Shown here: positions 11,225 through 20,374 of the stretch, one piece after another | Layout: each line of letters begins with the position of its first letter | Position numbering within the stretch: position 1 is the first letter of the stretch | Origin: Elymus sibiricus | Taxonomy: Eukaryota > Streptophyta > Magnoliopsida > Poales > Poaceae | Direction: 5' to 3' | Assembly (NCBI GenBank): GCA_039707655.1 | Contig: CM077668.1 | Coordinates: 69,953,086-70,017,085 of the forward strand | DNA length: 64,000 nucleotides | Made by a program: the position numbers and the translations under genes | The notes under the pieces: model-generated | What the model was told of the DNA's origin: nothing | What the model saw: only the letters and a program-made list of their open reading frames with translations | The model's database searches: none

Positions 11225-11468
11225 GCAATTATGACCATCTAGATTGGTCGTAATAGGCAAGAATTAATGCGTAGATCAGTGTTGTCTATGTTACGACCAT
11301 TTCGTATAAGGCAATTACGACCTTTTTGAACAAAATGGTCGTTATGGTTTATGATTTGGACCCTCCCAAACAGCTTACGACTAATTGGTTTGAAATGGTC
11401 GTGGATTTACGACCAATTCACCCACGGTCACTATGAGAAGGTCACAAGTTGACATATTTCTTGTAGTG
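11225..11468. repeat. CACTA-2 right subterminal and terminal repeats
   Basis: Repeated GGTCGTAA/TTACGACC words, then the inverted terminus ending CTTGTAGTG at 11468. A near copy of the inner edge (GACCAT-TAGATTGGTCGTAA) also occurs internally at about 8270-8290. Confidence 0.82.
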
Positions 11469-11471
11469 GTT

Positions 11472-11783
11472 ACTATCTTAACGGACTTTGTTATACTTGA
11501 TATACCTGAGGACGACAACATGTCGATTATCCTTGGAAGACCCTTTTTGAATACTGCAAGGGCTGTTAATGATTGCAACAAAAGCAAGGTTACTTTCCAT
11601 GTCAATGGTAATGACCATACGGTTTATTTCCCGAAGAAACAAAGTTCGGTGAATGGTATCAATTGTATTGAAATGGTTTCGACAATCACTATTGGGGGAT
11701 TCAAATTTCCTCTTCCTACTGTCAAAAAGAAATATGAAATTCTTATTGTTGGGGAGATGCATATCCCCGTTGAGGTAACTTAG
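11472..11783 (+). pseudogene. Protease C-terminal part of element A (continuation)
   Basis: Continues the frame left at 4221. It includes the second conserved block of Athila-type proteases, IILGRPFLNTARAV near 11527-11568, and ends at TAG 11781-11783. Where an autonomous Athila element continues into reverse transcriptase, here the frame closes and only non-coding DNA follows, so pol is missing. The 3-bp duplication GTT (11469-11471) left by CACTA-2 precedes it. Confidence 0.85.
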
Positions 11784-11989
11784 TGTTATACGAAAATTCT
11801 TCAGTTTCATGTCACTCGGAAATAGTTTGTTAATAAGACTTGATCAACCATATTAATGGATTCTTTTTGAAGCGCATGTGGTCGATGAATTTAGTAAGCA
11901 CAACTCTCTGTAATCTTAGTTTGCTCTCTATTATTTTAGTTTGAATAAAATAAAATTCCATGATTATCCTGTTTTCTGAATTATCCGTG

Positions 11990-12556
11990 CAATTAAAAAA
12001 ATGGCCCAAAAATAAAAGTGCTCAGAATGCAATAAAATTTTAACATGATTTTTTCTGGAATATTTAAGAATTTTTGGCACTGAAAACAACCCAGGGGGGT
12101 GCACCTGTTTCCCACAAGGCAACAGGGCGCGGTCACCCTCCCAGGGCGCGCCAAGATGCCTTGTGGGCCCCACAGGGACCCACTCACTTATCTATTCAGC
12201 CCACTTCATCTCCTACCTCTAGAAAAAAAATCTTTGTAGCTCTCTCTCTCTCGTGTTCTTGCTCCCAAACCTGAGATTTTCGATCTCTTTGCTCGGAGCT
12301 CCGTTTCCAAAACTGTTTTGAGGGATTGCTCCTTGGTATGTGACTCCCCCATTGCTCCAACTAGTTTTTGCTTTAGTGGATTATATTTTGCATAAATTGC
12401 TGCTATTGGTGCTACTGAAAATGAGCTTGCATGTTAAATTCTTTGAGCTCTAAGTAGTTTGAATGCTTCATATACCCTCTAGGCACTTATATGAGTAGTT
12501 GCTATCAATCTTGTGAAGTTCTATTAACACCTTTCTGTGGTCCAAATTTTTTTCAG
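11990..12556 (+). promoter_or_regulatory. Internal LTR-like (U3-like) segment and splice acceptor before env-like ORF of A
   Basis: 12085-12185 resembles the LTR around 500-590: the word CCCACAAGGCAACAGGGCG and its partner GATGCCTTGTGGG recur, so the U3 hairpin is present again (arms about 12113-12132 and 12153-12168). A CT-rich leader-like stretch follows, then a polypyrimidine tract ending TTTTTTTCAG at 12547-12556, a good plant splice acceptor 18 bp before ATG 12575. This suggests separate expression of the env-like ORF, either from an internal promoter or by splicing. I see no clear TATA box. Confidence 0.45.
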
Positions 12557-12574
12557 AAATTTGTTCTTAGGAAA

Positions 12575-13515
12575 ATGAACTTTCTTCGGAGGGGTTCTTC
12601 GAGCCGGAGCTCCAAGGGTGTCCTTGGGGATGCCTATGACCACGACCTCAACATTCCACGTAGGACGGAGGTCCGACTGTGCGAATGGCCGCACAACACT
12701 TTCATGAACGAAGACAGGTTCCATCAAGAGTTCGCACAATTTGTTGCGAACGTCGGGCTGACCAACTTCCTCGCAGATGAGTGTGACCAGCACCACATCC
12801 TTACAAATTCCTTTGTGCAAATTTTTTACTTCATGCCTAGGCTTGATATCCCCATGGTGCGGTTTGATTTATATGCTGAACATCATGAGTTAACGCTAGA
12901 TGAATTTTGTGAGATATGCTTGATCCCTTCTGATGGGGATTTGAGGGAGCCTCGGCCTAAGGAGTTCGTGGACTTCCTTCGCACTTTGACTGTGGGGGAA
13001 TTTAGGGGCGTGTCGAAAGCTCGTGTTACTACTTTGCTTTATTTATAGGGAAATGCTTGACTGCCAGGGAGGAAGGTAGTACGCTCAGTGCCCCTGACCT
13101 CGCCATCTTGCATCGTGCTATTCACGGCGATAACACTTTTAGCTTGGGAGCTATCATTGCACGCCGCCTGCACACCAACAGGACTAAGTGTAAAGTCCAT
13201 GGCGGTATTTATGCTTCGCGTCTTGCGAAACGTTTTAATGTTGCTATCCGCCCAAATGACTACTTGTTGCCCAAGGTTTATCTAGACCAACAATGCATGA
13301 TCGATCACCACTTTATTGATGAACCTGAACCTCCGCAATATATTTGTTATAACCTGATTTTCAGCGAGAGAACACGCGATATTATTCCATTGCCTGCACC
13401 TTCTTTATTTGATTCTCATGCCAGGAACGGATACACCATCATGCCGACGGACATCACAGCTTACAGGAACATGCTGGCCGCAGCAGAGAATGAGGTCCAG
13501 CAGTGGGACCCTTAG
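12575..13515 (+). pseudogene. Athila-type env-like ORF (ATHILA ORF-1 family), frameshifted
   Basis: The first frame is open to 13048 and the second from 13057 to 13515; they lie in different frames, so a small indel sits near 13040. The best start is ATG 12575, just after the splice acceptor. The protein resembles the third ORF of Athila elements (plant retrotransposon ORF-1 domain), with motifs such as LTLDEFCEICLIP in the first half and AREEGSTLSAPDLAILHRAI in the second. Older literature compares this ORF with envelope proteins, but I see no signal peptide and no convincing membrane segment. The product ends shortly before a purine-rich GCTTGGGGGG. Confidence 0.65.
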
Positions 13516-15681
13516 GTGCCTCCGCCCCAGTACTATCCGCCCGGTCCTAATGGATACTACGGGTGGTGATTGCCAAGCTAGGCCAAAAGCCTAAGCTTGG
13601 GGGGTTATGTATTTCTCATCGACATTACATTCATGTTCACACATTCATTCCAGTTGTCGGTGCTCATCCTTTTTCATTGTATATCCATGTTAGTTTTATT
13701 TTCGCTTTCTTCTTGTGTGTTTGAAAAACTTTGAAAACCCAAAAATATTTCTTGCTTCTTTTCGGTTTTTCTTTCTTGTTTGTTAGTTTGTAGTATTAAA
13801 AGAAAACCCAAAAAGATTTCTCGTTTCTTCTTTTGCTTGTTGGGAGCTCTCCCGTGTAAATAGTTTTTCTTGCTTTTTGTTTTTCTTCTTTAATTTGCTT
13901 TCCTTCAGAAAAACTAAAAACTACAGAAATTTTTCAGTGTGTTTCTCTGAATTTCTTTCCTTTTTGTTGAGTCGTCATAAGGAGAAGACCACGATGAAAA
14001 TATTGAGTGGCTCTCATATGCTTTATTGTTGATCTAACGGAGAGCCAATTTTACCTTGTCTTCTCCCTTGAATAAAATGTTTGCAGATTCCAGCCTAGTC
14101 CACGGCACACTTGCACTATTATTATTTTCACATCATTCGGTCGTGCAAGTGAAAGGCAATAATGACGATGATTTGATGAATTGACTGTGGCAAGGAAAAG
14201 CTGGTAGGAACTCTTCTTGTTTTTGTTTTTGTAAATATGTTTAACTCAGTATCCATGATTTAGCATATTATGAGTAAACATGTTTGTGATGACCAAAAGA
14301 GATTATAGTTGCTCATGCCATGCTTAAGTAGCTAGGAGTGGATAATGATTTATCTTGGATGTCAACATGCATTAAAATGGTTATGATGTAGTATGTTAAT
14401 ATGGTATCCTCCTTTGAATGTTTCAAGTGGCTTGACTTGGCACATGTTCATACATGTAGTTGGTTCAAAACCAACATAGCCTCCACGATATTTATGTTCA
14501 GGGTATTTATATCCTACTCATGCTAGTATTCAATGTTAATTATTCTCAATGCATGATCATGACCGTTTTCGCTCTATAGTTTGTCGCTTCTCAATCTATT
14601 TGCTAGCCTTCGCCTGTACTAAGCGGGAATACTGCTTGTGCATCCAAAATCCTTAAACCAAAGTTGTTCCAGATGAGTCCACTATATCTACCTATATGCG
14701 GTATTACTCTGCCGTTCCAAGTAAATTTTCATGTGCCACCTCTAATCATTCAAATAAACATCCGTTTTGTGTGCCCGTACCGCTCATGGAGCGACAGGGG
14801 GCGGTCAGTATCTTCCATGCTAAGTGGGTTATTCTCGAGATGAGTGTTTATTCACTTGTCATTACACGAGAGAGGCTGGTATTTGGGATGCCCAGTCCTA
14901 TGCTCAAAATCGAAAATATATAATGCAAACAAACTCCCCGGAAAGTTGTTGGTATGGAGGGCACCCGAGGATTCGGCTAGCCATGGTTGTGTTGGTATGG
15001 TGGAGGGGGAGTAAACTTTACCTTTCCGCTTGGGAACCGCCTATAATATGTTTAGCATGGAAGATATTCAAAATTCTCGGTCGTGACGTTGACAGGAAAA
15101 GTACACCTCCCAAAATTATTTTTCATCTCTGATTTAAGCTTCGAGCTCGGGTACCACTACAAATCCATGCTTCCCTCTACGAAGGGCCTATCTATTTACT
15201 TTTATGTCATTTTACTTTTATTGTTGCGTCTCACCTTCTCATTATAAGCACCAATCCTGAGAGCACTATTGTCATCCTTATGCATTGAGTATAGTTAATG
15301 TTGTGTGCATCATGACTGGATCTCTTCTACCCTGAATTACAATGTTTAGTCACTGCTTGAACTTTGGAGGTGCTCTGCATTTATGTTTTACGGTCTCAGA
15401 AAGGGCTAGCGAGATACCATGTTATCATATTATATCATGATTGTTTTGACAAATTGTTGGCATTTGAGATATGTTATTATTGCTCGCTAGTTGATTGTGC
15501 CATTGATATGAGTAAATGTAGTTTTTTAAGTGTTATTATGAGCATGGTTAGTTCATGATCTTTGCTGAAAACTTGGGTACTATTTAAGCTTATATACGGA
15601 TACAAGAACAAAAGAGTTCGTAAAAGTTTTTCTTTATCACTTTCAGTTTGTCAACTGAATTGCTTGAGGACAAGCAATGAG
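13516..15681 (+). other. Element A 3' non-coding region with a conserved 0.57-kb module
   Basis: Mostly AT-rich with no retroelement enzyme domain. An imperfect hairpin (AAGCTAGGC...GCCTAAGCTT) lies at about 13574-13600. The stretch at about 14635-15215 is strikingly similar to the minus strand of 59300-59875 in element E, including matching open frames, yet lies outside any known gag, protease or env domain. Element B keeps only the edges of this module (about 54530-54620 and 54855-54920). Confidence 0.7.
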
Positions 15682-15697
15682 TTAAGCTTGGGGGAGT
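15682..15697 (+). other. Polypurine tract of element A
   Basis: TTAAGCTTGGGGGAGT lies directly before the 3' LTR start at 15698, in the position and composition expected for the plus-strand primer. Confidence 0.75.
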
Positions 15698-16921
15698 TGA
15701 TACGTCTCCGTCGTATCTACTTTTCCAAACACTTTTGCTCTTGTTTTGGACTCTAATTTGCATGATTTGAATGAAACTAACCCGGACTGACGCTGTTTTC
15801 AGCAGAACTACCATGGTGTTGTTTTTGTGCAGAAATCAAATTCTCGGAATTGGACGAAACTTTTTGGAGATTTTTTATGGAATAAATAAAAATTACTGGC
15901 GCAAGAATCAACAGCAGAGGGGCCACCTGTTGCCCACAAGGCAATAGGGCGTGACCCCCCTAGGGCGCGCCCTGATGCCGTGTGGGGCCCACAGGCAGCC
16001 GTCTGACCTAATTCCAATGCTATAAATTCTCTTTCCCCGAGAGAAAATAGACGAAGAAGTTTCATCACATTTTACGATACGGAGCCGCCGCCACCTCCTG
16101 TTCTTCATCGGGAGGGCTGATCTGGAGTCCGTTCGGGGCTCCGAAGAGGGGGATTCAACGCTGTCGTCATCATCAACCATCCTCCATCACCAATTTCATG
16201 ATGCTCACCACTGTGTGTGAGTAATTTCTCCATAGGCTTGCTGGACGGTGATGGGCTGGATGAGATTTATCATATAATCGAGTCAATTTGTTAGGGCTTT
16301 GATCCCTAGTATCCACTATGTTCTGAGATTGATGTTGCTATGACTTTGCTATGCTTAATGCTTGTCACTAGGGCCCGAGTGCCATGATTTCAGATCTGAA
16401 CCCTCTATGTTTTCATGAATATATTTTTGTTCTTGATCCTATCTTTTAAGTTATATGCACCTATTACGTGTTATGATCTGCATACCCCAAGGTGACAATA
16501 ATTGGGATTCTTTCCGGTGATTACCGTAGTTTGAGGAGTTCATGTATTCACTATGTGTTAATGCTTTGTTCTGGTTCTATATTAAAAGGAGGCCTTAATA
16601 TCCCTAAGATTTCCTTATGGACCCTGCTGCCACGGGAGGGTAGGACAAAAGATGTCATGCAAGTTCTTATTATAAGCATGAAACTGCTACTACTACTGTT
16701 ACTGTTACTGTGTTACTGTTACTACTGCTATTGAAACTATCATACTACTGTGCTACTAAACACTTTGCTGCAGATATTTAGTTCTCCAGGTGTGGTTGAA
16801 TTGACAACTCAACTGCTAATACTCGCAAATATTCTTTGGCTCCCCTTGTGTCGAATCAATAAATCTGGGTGAAATACTACCCGAGAAAACTGTTGCGATC
16901 CCCTATACTTGTGGGTTATCA
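15698..16921 (+). repeat. 3' LTR of element A (1224 bp)
   Basis: Same ends as the 5' LTR. It is 200 bp shorter, mainly because the segment matching 1271-1462 is missing between AAGCATG and AAACTGCT near 16680. Single-base differences are sparse, so insertion is fairly recent. TATA box at 16021-16027; U3 hairpin arms at about 15933-15950 and 15969-15986, with one extra mismatch. Confidence 0.93.
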
Positions 16922-16926
16922 GTATC

Positions 16927-17016
16927 TGGCACGCGCTACTGATAAGTAGCAGTAGCGCGGCCCATTTACCCGGCGCTGTTGTTATCTGTCTACCTATAGG
17001 GTTTTCCCTAGTAGTG
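16927..17016. mobile_element. Right end of the outer CACTA element
   Basis: Continues the block at 1-279 after the GTATC duplication. GCGCTACTG words are followed by the inverted terminus TAGGGTTTTCCCTAGTAGTG ending at 17016. The flanking triplet 17017-17019 is TCT; the matching copy would lie left of the window. Confidence 0.75.
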
Positions 17017-17995
17017 TCTCATCGTGAATTTTCTAGTACTTATAGGATTTGTTCTCATCGTGATATTTCTAGTAACAAGGATTTACTACCTGTCATGATC
17101 AATTGTAGAGAGTGGCAAGTTTTCTCTTGAATATCTAACCTGAGAGGTAAAGGAAAGGAAGTCATTCACTCAGCAACATTGCAATAAACAAATGGCCTAC
17201 TTCATGCGGTTGTCCATCAAACTAATTTTGGTGCTTCACGCGCAACGAAAATGGTGCACACACAATCATGTGGAAACAAAGTGGACATGACACTACGATC
17301 ACGTATTATTCCTATCTAAGTATTTTCTAAATGGTACAAATTAAAGATTCCCTAAATAAGACCTTCCACTTATCACTTCAGAAGTACATGATGCATCTCA
17401 GAAGGGTCAAGAACGAGGCGGAAGAGAGGCGGTACCTGCGTGCTGCTGAGATGTGGAACTTAAGTAGGGACACACTTGAAGAATGTCTCAACTATTACCT
17501 TGGACATGGGGTACATCAGCTATCCGCGAGTGTTGCCTCTTGGAACCCTACAAGTCTTCCCACAAGGATGGATCATAAATCTGCGTCCGTAGCGCGTGGT
17601 GTGGGTGCCCATGGTGGCGGCACGCTATTCAGGGATGCCATGTCTGGGTCATCATCACTGCAGCAGGGTGTGACACAGTGGCCCTCTTGCTCCCCCAGCT
17701 CATATGCAAACATGTCAAATGGGTCCTGGACGTGGGACGCATTTGGTTCCAACCATTCTTGTGGTGATTCATCCTACATTAGCATGCTGCGTGACAATCT
17801 GCTGGGGGCAAACAGAGGCACTCATAGCAGTGGCAGCTACTTTGCGGACAGAGACAAACATAATCGCGGGATGCTTTTGCCTGTGAATAACTCTCCAGTG
17901 CAGCCATTTCGCCCACAGGTACTCCAGCCTCCGGTTCAGAGGAACCCATATGGAGACCCCGGGAACTACCTAGGCAGAATTCAAGTCTCGCGAAT
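17017..17995 (+). repeat. Gene-fragment duplication, copy 1
   Basis: From the CACTA boundary onward this DNA is closely similar to about 18470-19055 plus 19984-20329 (copy 2). Offsets are consistent: the splice-acceptor CAG|AAGTACATG is at 17382 and 18846, a spacing of 1464 bp. The shared part begins well upstream of the exon, so this is a segmental duplication of genomic DNA and not of cDNA. Confidence 0.85.
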
Positions 17996-18050
17996 ACTCT
18001 TCTTTGGCTTAATGACCCAAGAAGGAAACTTATATATAGGTAGTAGATAA
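17382..18050 (+). pseudogene. GARP / type-B response-regulator-like exon fragment, copy 1
   Basis: A plausible acceptor (CACTTCAG at 17374-17381) precedes an open stretch starting KYMMHLRRVKNEAEERRYL. Plant GARP transcription factors, including type-B ARRs, contain SHLQKYRLYLKR at the end of the DNA-binding helix bundle, often with an intron just before KYR (family knowledge). Downstream the frame is Ser/Gly/Asn-rich, like the variable C-terminal part of such proteins, and it runs to TAG at 18048-18050. No receiver domain or N-terminal part of the GARP domain is visible upstream because the outer CACTA cuts the region at 17016. The assignment rests on about 12 residues and the intron position. 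Confidence 0.42.
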
Positions 18051-18139
18051 ACAATATTACCAGATAAGGGTGCAGGAAGAGAGACACAAAGGGTATTTTA
18101 GTGTGTGTGGATCCCACACCTATGCGATTTGGCGGGGGA

Positions 18140-18290
18140 TAAGGTTTGTGTATTACTTTCCTTTTTCCTTGTGGGTCCCATATGTAACTGACATAACCCA
18201 TCTAGTAGTTACCCAGTGGCTTAACCCATTCATATTACATTCCTTTTCCCTTGTGGGTCCCATGTGTAACTGATATAACCCATGTAACAT
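18140..18290 (+). repeat. Short tandem duplication (about 77 bp) between the gene fragments
   Basis: The words CCTTGTGGGTCCCAT, TGTAACTGA and ATAACCCAT occur twice, at about 18168-18202 and 18249-18282. No coding function is seen. Confidence 0.6.
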
Positions 18291-18393
18291 CCCAGAGGCC
18301 AGAGAGGTACTTGACAATATCCTTTTCGGCCTCAGCGTACCACACAAGCTTAGCCTTCTTATCGATCAGAACTTTCATGGTCGGTGCTACCAT
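18286..18393 (-). pseudogene. DUF674-like N-terminal fragment 1
   Basis: The minus strand encodes APTMKVLIDKKAKLVWYAEA followed by EKDIVKYL, resembling the start of plant DUF674 proteins (KLLIDxKxxRVLFAEAGKDFVDFL). The similarity stops after about 30 residues, and the continuation falls in the 77-bp repeat. A second, closely related fragment is at 57207-57296, in DNA that was probably adjacent before the retrotransposons arrived. DUF674 has no assigned biochemical function. Confidence 0.5.
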
Positions 18394-18845
18394 GACCGCA
18401 CGGCGGTGGCTACTGCTAGAATGATTTTTCAAGTTATTAGGATGGGTTCTCGTCTTGCTAATTATGTCCCATCGTGAAATTTCTCATACTATAGGATTGG
18501 TTCTCGTCATGATCTTTCTAATAACTAGGATTGGTTACCTGTCGTGATAATTGTTAGATAGTGGCAAGTTTTATCTTGAATATCTAACCTGAGAGGTGAA
18601 TAGAAAGAAAGTCTGTCACTTGAGAAAAATTGCAATAAACAAATGACCTAGTTCTATCCAAAAACCTCATGTGGTTGTCCATCAAACTAATTTTGGTGCT
18701 TCACGCGCAACGAAAATGGTGCACACACAATCATGTGGAAACCAAGTGGACATGACACTACGATCATGTATTTTTTCTATCTCCATTTTTTTAAATGCTA
18801 CAAATTAAAAATTCCCTATATAAGACCTTCCACTTGCCATTTCAG

Positions 18846-20282
18846 AAGTACATGATGTATCTCAGAAGGGCCGAGAACGAGGCAGAAGAGAGGCCCAATC
18901 TGCTTGCTGCTGAAAGGTGGAACTTAAGTAGGGACACACTGGAAGGAGCTTTCAACTATTACCGTGGACATGGGGTACATTGTCGTCTACAAATGTTGCC
19001 TCTTAGAACCATACCAGTCTTGCCACAAAGATGGATCATCCATCCATGTCCGAAGTGTGTGGAAAGTGTCGTCGCGCGTGTGTGCAGAACACACGCGAGA
19101 CACCAAGGACTAGAGACGTCCCTTGACGATTTGTAGACGGGGCGCAAGGCATGGGTCTATCTCAACGAAAAAATGTAAAAAGGCACAACAATCTACCCAG
19201 GTCTGGGCTGCATGGCTGCGTAACACCCTACTCATGCTTTGTGGGTGGTTTATCTTGTGGATAGAGAGCTACAAATCCTTCCGGGTACAGAAAGTGTAGT
19301 GTTGCTCCTATCTAGGTTCTACCAAGTGTCCAACCCTTTTACAGTAGCCTGGTCCTCCTTTTATAGTGCAAGGGGTACCACAGTGGCTATGCTACACAGA
19401 ATAATACCATGTCTGACAAGATAGGTTTGCACATTTAAAGCTTAGTGAAGTGTCCTTAGCTCCTTGCCTACGGGAATGAACGCCCGTCATTTCATCACCG
19501 CTCAAGGTGGTTACTTGTGCTGCGGTGACGCATGTAGGTACAGGTGTTCATTGCGCGGTCGTCGGTGGGATGACTTAGCCTTTGGATTGTTGTTACTCCA
19601 CCCGCCGGTTTGTTTGCCCGCCATGTGTCGCAAAAGGTCTATGTGTGCAGAACCAGCATGCCATGCGTCGGGTGTTGTGGTCTGGCACCTCTTGGGAGTC
19701 GGTTGGAAAAGTCGTTGACGGGCGTAGTTGTTCCCGAGGGTCGGCTGCCCCTCGCCTCGTTGTCAAGAGGCTTTAGGTTTGATCATAAGAAGATGTTGCA
19801 GGTCTTGACAAAGATCCGCATACCAGCATGGAGCTTCTAGAGTCCTTCTGGATGTTGTGGCAGCTAATCCCGGAGATATCTTGCCGGGATTATTCTCTGA
19901 ATGTCTGCCTTTTAGCATCGTGGCTATCGCGGCCCATGCGCAGTTGATTCCATGAACCCACCACTCACAGTACTGACTATAAGGGTGCCGATGGTGGTGG
20001 CATGCTGTTCAGGGATGGGATGTCTAGGTTGTCATCGCTGCTGTCGGGTATGACACATTGGCCCTCCTCCTCCTCCAGCTCATATGCAAACATGTCAAAT
20101 GGCTCAGGGACATGGGATGCATTTTGTTCCATCCATTCTCGTGGCAAGTCATCCTACATGAGTGTGCTATGTGGCAATCTGTTGGGGGCAAACAGAGGCA
20201 TTCATAGTAGTGGCAGCTCCTTTGCAGACAGAGGTAGACACAATCGCGGGATGCTTTTGTGTGTGAATCACTTTCCAGTGTA
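18846..20282 (+). pseudogene. GARP / type-B response-regulator-like exon fragment, copy 2
   Basis: Starts KYMMYLRRAENEAEERPNLL after the acceptor CATTTCAG (18838-18845) and matches copy 1 through about 19055. After the insertion the match resumes at about 19984 (CATGTCAAATGG, then the GANRGIHSSGS stretch) and meets TAG at 20281-20283. Several residues differ from copy 1 and the frame shifts before the insertion, so this copy is clearly dead. Confidence 0.42.
19055..19983. other. Unclassified insertion in copy 2, possibly a solo LTR or TE fragment
   Basis: About 0.93 kb with no counterpart in copy 1. It has a GC-rich inverted repeat at 19066-19103 (GTGTC...GCGCGTGTGT paired with ACACACGCG...GACAC) and TATA-like TTTTATAGTGCAAGG near 19360. 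I could not find a convincing target-site duplication or TG...CA ends, so the class is uncertain. Open frames of 60-113 codons show no recognisable domain. Confidence 0.5.
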
Positions 20283-20329
20283 GCCATCTCATCCACCAGG
20301 ACTCCAGCCTCCGGTTTAGTGGAACCCAT

Positions 20330-20374
20330 CACTATAAAAAAACTTCCATGATGATATGCGTTTGTCACAGTAGG
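20330..20374. mobile_element. CACTA-like terminus, fragment (continues at 21914)
   Basis: CACTATAAAAAAACTTCCAT begins at 20330. The sequence continues on the other side of the solo LTR (GTAGGTCATGTTTTCTGTCATGC, 21914-21936) after its GTAGG duplication. About 70 bp survive in all before the join with element C near 21939. It looks like the left end of another CACTA-type element truncated by a deletion. Confidence 0.5.

Larger units (their letters stand above)
4222..11468. mobile_element. CACTA-2: non-autonomous CACTA transposon (7247 bp) with captured sequence
   Basis: The termini are CACTACAAGAAATATG (4222) and its inverted copy ending CTTGTAGTG (11468), flanked by the 3-bp duplication GTT (4219-4221 and 11469-11471). 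Removing the element restores the protease frame of A without a shift, which confirms the boundaries. Subterminal regions carry many GGTCGTAA / TTACGACC words. I find no TNP2-type or Ptta-type transposase, so it is non-autonomous. The cargo includes a uS7 fragment, a GC-rich gene-5'-end-like block, 663-bp direct repeats, a tRNA-derived segment and a 46-bp tandem array. Confidence 0.93.
280..16921 (+). mobile_element. LTR retrotransposon A (Gypsy, Athila lineage, Sabrina/WHAM-like), non-autonomous
   Basis: Both LTRs start TGATACGTCTCCGTCG and end TTATCA, and 5-bp duplications GTATC flank the element at 275-279 and 16922-16926. In order it contains the 5' LTR, a tRNA-Asp-type primer site, gag-protease, an env-like ORF, a long non-coding 3' region, a polypurine tract and the 3' LTR. 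No reverse transcriptase, RNase H or integrase is recognisable between protease and env-like ORF, so it would depend on enzymes from another element. CACTA-2 (4222-11468) is nested in the protease. Lineage is judged from the CDLGA protease motif and the env-like ORF; the family name is a guess. Confidence 0.93.
18440..20329 (+). repeat. Gene-fragment duplication, copy 2 (interrupted)
   Basis: Second copy of the segment described at 17017-17995. It is split by unrelated DNA at about 19055-19983 and ends where a CACTA-like terminus begins at 20330. It is more diverged than copy 1. Confidence 0.8.

Noticed and set aside
12040..12200. Possible extra solo LTR inside element A
   Set aside because: Only about 100 bp resemble U3; no TG...CA ends and no target duplication, so it is treated as an internal U3-like segment.
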